In this document: positions 59,393 to 64,000 of the stretch, in pieces
Position numbering within the stretch: position 1 is the first letter of the stretch
Layout: every line of letters starts with the position of its first letter
Assembly (NCBI RefSeq): GCF_001689125.2
Contig: NZ_CP015405.2
Coordinates: 4,098,501-4,162,500, forward strand
Direction of reading: 5' to 3'
Origin: Blautia pseudococcoides
GTDB taxonomy: Bacteria; Bacillota; Clostridia; Lachnospirales; Lachnospiraceae
DNA: 64,000 bases
Translations under genes and position numbers: made by a program
Notes under the pieces: generated by a model
Database searches by the model: none
Told to the model about the DNA's origin: nothing
The model's input: the letters and a program-made list of their open reading frames with translations, nothing else

Positions 59393-60526
59393 TTATTCCA
59401 CCTCAGTATAAAAGGTTTCAATGATCAGATCCTTTAATGCATTCTCATCCACATAAAACTCTTCATAAGGATCTGCTTGTTTTGTAGTGCCTTCCAGCAT
59501 CATAATTTGTTCTGCATCAAAACTGATCTCCGGCAGCAAGGACGCCAGGTAAACCGCTTCGTCCATCTTTATGCTTGTAGACATATCCTCCATAAGCTGC
59601 TGATACAAGGTCACCGGAAGTTTAATATCCTGTTTTACAGCATTCTTTGCTGTATTTACAAAAGATAATGCGTACTGTTTCTGTCTACCCATACGCAGAT
59701 TGTTGCTTCCTTCCTGCTCTGTATTCCTGTACCTGATAAAACTCTCCGCTTCCTGCCCTGTCAGTGTAACTGCCGCTCCCTCTGGGTATTCCCGGCCTGC
59801 CAGTGTACAGTCTTCGGGAAGTGTGACGGTCACACCGCCAACAGAATTATTCATCTTCTCAATCGCATTTAGGTTTACGGCTGCATATCCGTGAATCGGC
59901 ATACCATAAAAAAGTGCAGATACCGCATCTGACACCAGTTCCCCGCCGGACTGCGTTTCATTCCCAAAAGCAAAGGCAAGCCCCAGGTGATTCTTGCTCA
60001 TCCCTATATAATTTCCATGGTAATCATATGTTTTCATCTCTGTCATTGTATCCCTGGAGATACCGATCAACTGCATACTTTTTTTATCAGGGTTTAATAC
60101 CAGCAGGAAAATTGTATCGGCCTGACCACTTTCCCCGGAAACCTCCGTCTGTAAAGTCATGTCAGAAGATCTGTCAATTCCCATGCAGAGAATATTAATA
60201 ATCTTCTCATTATAGCGGTACTTCTTCCCATTTCTGCTGACAATCCCTGCCTCCTCTTCCCTGATCTTGTCCGAGGAGGCTTCCTTTTCTTCAATAACCG
60301 GCTGCTTTCCCTCTGAATTCTTCATCAGGCTGTTTTCCCCTGCCGACTTCATATAAAAGCAGAAAAATATTCCGGATAAGAGTATTAAGATCAAAACGCC
60401 TAAAATGATCGAAAATATTTTCAGGCCTTTTTTCTCCCCTGTTTTATGATGATGCCTATGAAAGTTCTCTCTTCTGTGCCGGTGATATCTTCTTCGGCGC
60501 TTTACCCTGTAATTGTAAAAAAACAT
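59393..60526 (-). CDS. LytR-CpsA-Psr (LCP) family phosphotransferase
   Basis: A 377-residue membrane-anchored LCP protein. A very basic His/Arg-rich cytoplasmic tail (residues 8-35), membrane segment about 37-60, then the LCP domain with ILCMGIDRS, ADTIFLLVLNP, MQLIGISRDTM, a GGVTV block and FIRYRNTEQEGSNNLRMGRQ. LCP enzymes transfer lipid-linked polymers to peptidoglycan, so this one should attach the capsule made by the operon. Upstream is an Ig-like protein gene (15 bases), downstream the sortase. Confidence 0.93.
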   Translation of the reverse strand: MFFYNYRVKRRRRYHRHRRENFHRHHHKTGEKKGLKIFSIILGVLILILLSGIFFCFYMKSAGENSLMKNSEGKQPVIEEKEASSDKIREEEAGIVSRNGKKYRYNEKIINILCMGIDRSSDMTLQTEVSGESGQADTIFLLVLNPDKKSMQLIGISRDTMTEMKTYDYHGNYIGMSKNHLGLAFAFGNETQSGGELVSDAVSALFYGMPIHGYAAVNLNAIEKMNNSVGGVTVTLPEDCTLAGREYPEGAAVTLTGQEAESFIRYRNTEQEGSNNLRMGRQKQYALSFVNTAKNAVKQDIKLPVTLYQQLMEDMSTSIKMDEAVYLASLLPEISFDAEQIMMLEGTTKQADPYEEFYVDENALKDLIIETFYTEVE

Positions 60527-60541
60527 TATTCTGCCCTTTGC

Positions 60542-61348
60542 TTATTTTACGATAACCGTAAGCTCTGCCCGGTTAGAAACATTTCTATTGCTGTCTGTTA
60601 CCGTGTAATACAATTCATATGTCCCCGGAACATCCAAGTTTAAACTCTTCAGCCCTGTTATATATATCTGATGCCACAGCCAGGATCTGTCATCCTTATC
60701 ATCCGTTATATCCTCAACATAATTGAGAAAATTAATATGACTACCCTGTGCCACTTCAACTTGATCCGACTTCAAAGTGATTCGTGGACTCCCCTCCGGA
60801 AGTTCCTCCTCATTGCTCTCCTCTTCTGTGTTTTCCTCTGCGGCGGGGGGATTCTCTGCACTTTGCGGCGCATTTTCCGTGTTCCGGGCTTCCACATCTC
60901 CGCCTGCACTGTCCGGCTTTGTATCTGCTCCATCTTCACTGCTCGCCGGTTCTGTTTTCCCGTCCTGTTCCGGCTCATCCTCCGGATCTTCTGTGGGAAG
61001 TTCAACCCATTCCTTTGTCTCCTCCGTCAGATAACTGATGGTCCGTGTAGCCTTCCCTACATTATTACTTTTATCCTTTGCATAATAAATAACGGTTGCC
61101 CTGAGTTCATCCCTCATGGGGATCACCGATTCCACAACCAGCGTGTCACTTACATCCCCATCCGTCTCATCTATGGCAGTCACCCCTTTTAAGAGGATAT
61201 CCTTATCTTCCCCTTCAGTAAAAGTGATCTCATTATGGGGAAAGGAGATAACAGGCGGGGTGTAGTCACCTTGTCCTTTCAGCCAGAAAAAGGCACATGC
61301 CAGAATAGCACTCAGGACGGCTAATATTGTTACTATTATTTTCCTCAT
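60542..61348 (-). CDS. Membrane-anchored Ig-like (DUF5011-type) protein
   Basis: A 268-residue protein. One N-terminal membrane segment (about 4-24); two external Ig-like DUF5011/HYR-type domains (about 28-108, with GVTAIDETDGDVSD and YYAKDKSNNVGKATR; about 190-268, with VPGTYELYYTVTDSNRNVS); between them an acidic, low-complexity linker rich in Glu, Pro and Ser (about 115-185). Probably a wall-spanning spacer or polysaccharide-binding accessory. It sits between CpsD and LCP genes. I know of no biochemical function. Confidence 0.82.
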   Translation of the reverse strand: MRKIIVTILAVLSAILACAFFWLKGQGDYTPPVISFPHNEITFTEGEDKDILLKGVTAIDETDGDVSDTLVVESVIPMRDELRATVIYYAKDKSNNVGKATRTISYLTEETKEWVELPTEDPEDEPEQDGKTEPASSEDGADTKPDSAGGDVEARNTENAPQSAENPPAAEENTEEESNEEELPEGSPRITLKSDQVEVAQGSHINFLNYVEDITDDKDDRSWLWHQIYITGLKSLNLDVPGTYELYYTVTDSNRNVSNRAELTVIVK

Positions 61349-61368
61349 CAGGCTGCTGTCCTCTCCTG

Positions 61369-62097
61369 TTAATGATTTCTTTCTCTTTCCTCTTTTCCAT
61401 AGTGGCCATATTTATAATATTTGCCGTAGCCGTATTTCTTTCCGTAATAACGGCTGTAATATTTCTGCCCCCTTACATCTACCTTGTTCAGGATCGTACC
61501 CAAAATAGGACAGTTACTTTTCTCAAGCTGTTCTTTGATCTCCTGCACAAAACGGTAACTGATGACCTCAGCTTCTATGATAATAATGGAACCGTCACAG
61601 GACTCCGCAATGATGGCACTGTCAATAACACTGCCCAGTGGAGGACTGTCAATGAATACATAATCATACATCTCCCTGCACTTTTTTATCATATTTTTAA
61701 ACGCTTTATCCCCCAGCAGCTCTGTGGGATTAGGCGGTACCGGCCCGGAAAATACCACATCCAGCCCAGCCTGGTCTGTATTGCAGATAACCTCCTCCAA
61801 AGACGCTTGCCCTGACAGAAGATGGGCCATTCCCTTCACCTCATCCGTGATCTCAAAATTTCCTGTAAACAGGGATTTTCTAAGATCACCATCTATAAGC
61901 AGTACCCTCTTCCCTGCCTGGGCCATGGCTGATGCAAGGTAAGTCGCCACCGTACTTTTTCCCTCATTAGGCGTGCAGCTTGTCATAACAATCACTTTTT
62001 TATCCTCTCCGCAGAATTGCAGGTTGGTTCTGAGTGTCTTATAAGACTCATTAGTCTCATAATCCAGTTTTTTCATCTTTAGCTTTATCGTGCTCAT
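61369..62097 (-). CDS. cpsD: CpsD/CapB-type autophosphorylating tyrosine kinase
   Basis: A 242-residue BY-kinase. Walker A CTPNEGKST (41-49), Walker A' VLLIDGDLRKS, Walker B YVFIDSPPLG, and a C-terminal tyrosine cluster with about ten Tyr in the last 35 residues, the autophosphorylation tail. It works with the CpsC/Wzz-type partner to control chain length and export. The gene overlaps the partner gene by 41 bases. An intact kinase pair points to a regulated capsule. Confidence 0.95.
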   Translation of the reverse strand: MSTIKLKMKKLDYETNESYKTLRTNLQFCGEDKKVIVMTSCTPNEGKSTVATYLASAMAQAGKRVLLIDGDLRKSLFTGNFEITDEVKGMAHLLSGQASLEEVICNTDQAGLDVVFSGPVPPNPTELLGDKAFKNMIKKCREMYDYVFIDSPPLGSVIDSAIIAESCDGSIIIIEAEVISYRFVQEIKEQLEKSNCPILGTILNKVDVRGQKYYSRYYGKKYGYGKYYKYGHYGKEERERNH

Positions 62098-62845
62098 TCC
62101 CTGTCCTTCTTTCTGTAGATTTTCTGTATTTCCTTATCCTGTCTGCCTTCTTGTCGTCTTCTGTAAGCGGAATAGATCCCAGAACACTAAGCCCCACGTA
62201 TTTCTCCACATCTTCCGGACATTTAATGGTGTCATTGAACATATACCCAAGCAGGATGATCCCCACAGCAATGGCTATACCGGCCAGAATACCGAATCCC
62301 CCGTTTCTTTTATACGCAAAGGTGGTCTGGCTTTGCGGTATATTAGCCTCCTCCACCACATTTACCGCCTGGGAATTCATGACTTCTTTAATATGTATGG
62401 CTGCTGTATCCCTGACAGATGTCACGATCTTGCTTGCCAGATAAGGGTCCACGTCCGTAACACTTATGGTTATGATCCTGGAATCCCCGGGCATCTCTAC
62501 AGTTATTTTTCTTGCCAGGGCATCACCATTCATATTCAACCCTAATTCTGATACCACGCTCTCAGTTACATTACGGCTTGTGATCAGCTGTGCGTAGTCT
62601 TTGGCAAGCGTAGCGCTCAAAGCCAGATCTCCGCTTGTCACATCTGATGATTTGTCATCTTTGTTCAGTACATATATCTTGGTGCTGGAAGTGTATGTGG
62701 GGGTTGTCATCACTTTGGTAAATATCAGCGCAAGCAGTCCCACTACCATTCCCGAAAAAATAATGATCCAGATGCGGCTCATCAATACCCCGATCATATG
62801 TCTTAACTCTATTTTTCCTTCTTCCTTCTGCCTCAACGGTTCCAT
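62057..62845 (-). CDS. cpsC: CpsC/Wzz-type chain-length regulator and kinase activator
   Basis: A 262-residue protein with two membrane segments (about 25-45 and 183-203) flanking an external Wzz domain, including the PxxTSSTKIYV-type strand early and a Pro-rich region (IPQSQTTFAYKR) before the second helix. The cytoplasmic tail after the second helix would activate the tyrosine kinase. Its 3' end overlaps the cpsD start by 41 bases. First of the classic capsule regulators in the operon, 59 bases after the deacetylase-like gene. Confidence 0.94.
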   Translation of the reverse strand: MEPLRQKEEGKIELRHMIGVLMSRIWIIIFSGMVVGLLALIFTKVMTTPTYTSSTKIYVLNKDDKSSDVTSGDLALSATLAKDYAQLITSRNVTESVVSELGLNMNGDALARKITVEMPGDSRIITISVTDVDPYLASKIVTSVRDTAAIHIKEVMNSQAVNVVEEANIPQSQTTFAYKRNGGFGILAGIAIAVGIILLGYMFNDTIKCPEDVEKYVGLSVLGSIPLTEDDKKADRIRKYRKSTERRTGNEHDKAKDEKTGL

Positions 62846-62904
62846 ATATTTCTCTCCTATATGCTTTCCCCTGTAAAGATTTCTTGTCTGTTTCGCAGTG
62901 ATAT

Positions 62905-63990
62905 TCAGTGAAAGCCTTCAGGTATTGTTCTTTTCACGATTTCCTGTTCCTGCTGATCCAGTTCAGCCATCTTTTGCTGCATTTCCTGTTTAAACGCTTT
63001 GTAGTCTGCAAGCAGTTTTATTTTGTTCTGTTCTAATTGTTTCCGGTAATCATAATATTCCGAATATGTCATGATCTGAAACAGCCCCTGCTCCTCCATG
63101 CCCTTTAACTTATTAAAAAATGATGTAAATTTTGTCAGACTGACATCCTCATCCCCGTCTTTGGAAACACGAAGCACTTCGTTGATGGTCACCGCCATGG
63201 ACTGCCTGTTGGCTGCGGCTTTATCCATGGTCTGTTCTATATCCATGTTATTCTGGTTTAAAAAACAACTGTTAATATGTATAAAATCCTCTTCGTCCCC
63301 GGTGATGACAGAAGCCTTCTCCTTATTCAGAATACTGACTTCCCTAAATCCCCTTCCTATAAGCTCCGCATCTGCATCCGCAGAATACTGGGACGCTGAA
63401 GCAAATACAACTCCAGGCACTCCGATCCGCCCTTCCTGTAAATGTCCCAACGCTTCATCCAGCCGTGTCAGCCAGTCGTCTTCCCCGGCATCCTCCCCGG
63501 TAATTTCACGCTCACTTACAGATATTCCATACTCCCAGCCCGCGTCCAACATTTCCCGGAACTGTTCTGTGTCAATATATTCTCTGGATGCTTCCTCCAC
63601 ATCAGGACTTATGGGAAGCTGCCCGTCTTTCAAAGTAAACGTAGCCTTAAATCCATACTGTGCCATCATTGTAAACACCGTATCATAAAGGTTCCTTCCC
63701 ATACTATCCACCCCCAGCAGCATACAGGATTCCCCTTTTGTCTTCTTTTCAAGTGTAGCCTTCCATGCCTTATCGTCATCCTGCCACTTCTTACGCTCAC
63801 CATTCACCGGCTGCAGCTCCTTTGCCAGCTCATTTACATGCTGCTGGCGTTCCGCCGTCAATTTCTCCTCATTTCTGATAAACAGGAGAAACAAGACGGC
63901 ACATATTACGCTGCCCAGGATCAACAGAATTCTCATTATCGGTTTTGTTTTGCTTCTCATCATGTTCTTCTTTCTTTTTATCAGTTTCAT
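62905..63990 (-). CDS. Membrane-anchored polysaccharide-deacetylase-like protein, probably inactive
   Basis: A 361-residue protein. Basic N-terminus, membrane segment (about 18-40), coiled region (41-80), then a NodB-like fold beginning SCMLLGVDSMGRNLYDT and QYGFKATFTL. The NodB catalytic TFDDG and HxxxH motifs are absent (GVDSM; YGISVSE), so hydrolysis is unlikely. A C-terminal coiled coil (about 300-350) is rich in Gln/Lys/Glu. It is the first operon gene visible and is complete. ATG 63990 is used; ATG 63963 is equally likely, as neither has a clear ribosome site and the window edge is 10 bases away. Confidence 0.8.
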   Translation of the reverse strand: MKLIKRKKNMMRSKTKPIMRILLILGSVICAVLFLLFIRNEEKLTAERQQHVNELAKELQPVNGERKKWQDDDKAWKATLEKKTKGESCMLLGVDSMGRNLYDTVFTMMAQYGFKATFTLKDGQLPISPDVEEASREYIDTEQFREMLDAGWEYGISVSEREITGEDAGEDDWLTRLDEALGHLQEGRIGVPGVVFASASQYSADADAELIGRGFREVSILNKEKASVITGDEEDFIHINSCFLNQNNMDIEQTMDKAAANRQSMAVTINEVLRVSKDGDEDVSLTKFTSFFNKLKGMEEQGLFQIMTYSEYYDYRKQLEQNKIKLLADYKAFKQEMQQKMAELDQQEQEIVKRTIPEGFH

Positions 63991-64000
63991 AACAATATTC

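Overview
The window looks like a chromosomal segment of a spore-forming Clostridia, most likely a Lachnospiraceae-type gut Firmicute. The reasons are spoVT, a pdaA-like deacetylase, strong AGGAGG ribosome sites, RpiR/AraC/LytTR regulators, a class B sortase, LCP proteins and gram-positive lipoprotein signals. This is inference from gene content; no 16S gene or other marker is present. I see no tRNA, rRNA, CRISPR array, insertion sequence or prophage.

Layout. (1) 1-3153: a minus-strand signalling operon made of a V4R sensor protein, a soluble GHKL histidine kinase, a canonical LytTR response regulator and a second LytTR protein whose receiver has lost its phospho-acceptor. (2) 3428-4030: an orphan serine recombinase. 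(3) 4158-11222: a surface-protein operon with a giant exported repeat protein, a small SPKTG-anchored protein, a small secreted protein, two paralogous single-pass membrane proteins and a lipoprotein. (4) 11818-20374: a carbohydrate or sugar-acid catabolic operon (TRAP transporter, zinc dehydrogenase, FGGY kinase, class I aldolase, 2-hydroxyacid dehydrogenase) with an RpiR regulator. (5) 20700-23528: a VanY-type peptidase, nicotinate phosphoribosyltransferase and SpoVT. (6) 23666-28347: phosphocholine activation genes (LicB-like permease, a LicC-like enzyme, a winged-helix/LicC/LicA fusion) with a HAD phosphatase upstream. (7) 28682-39825: a PatB/MalY enzyme, two GH4 glycosidases and galactokinase, each of the last three divergent from an AraC regulator. 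Decayed AraC and HAD remnants, a PdaA-like deacetylase and a par/Fst-like type I toxin-antitoxin locus lie between them. (8) 39876-63990: one long minus-strand capsule/exopolysaccharide operon. Its promoter-proximal half (Wzz/CpsC, CpsD, LCP, sortase B, an SPKTG surface protein, initiating sugar transferase) looks like a conserved backbone. The distal half (glycosyltransferases, Wzy, LicD, pyruvyl transferase, three acyltransferases, Wzx) is visibly AT-rich and looks like an exchangeable cassette.

How the parts fit. The lic genes at 24-28 kb would make CDP-choline or a similar nucleotide. LicD at 51 kb would transfer the phospho-choline to the polymer built by the capsule operon. The sortase at 59 kb has two SPKTG candidate substrates in the window: one beside it and one 52 kb away in the surface operon. 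The GH4/GalK block releases and phosphorylates galactose or related sugars. The strongest compact discovery candidate is the 310-bp toxin-antitoxin locus at 34464-34776. There a toxin peptide, a hairpin hiding its ribosome site, a convergent antisense promoter, a shared terminator stem and a repeated loop octamer can all be read directly.
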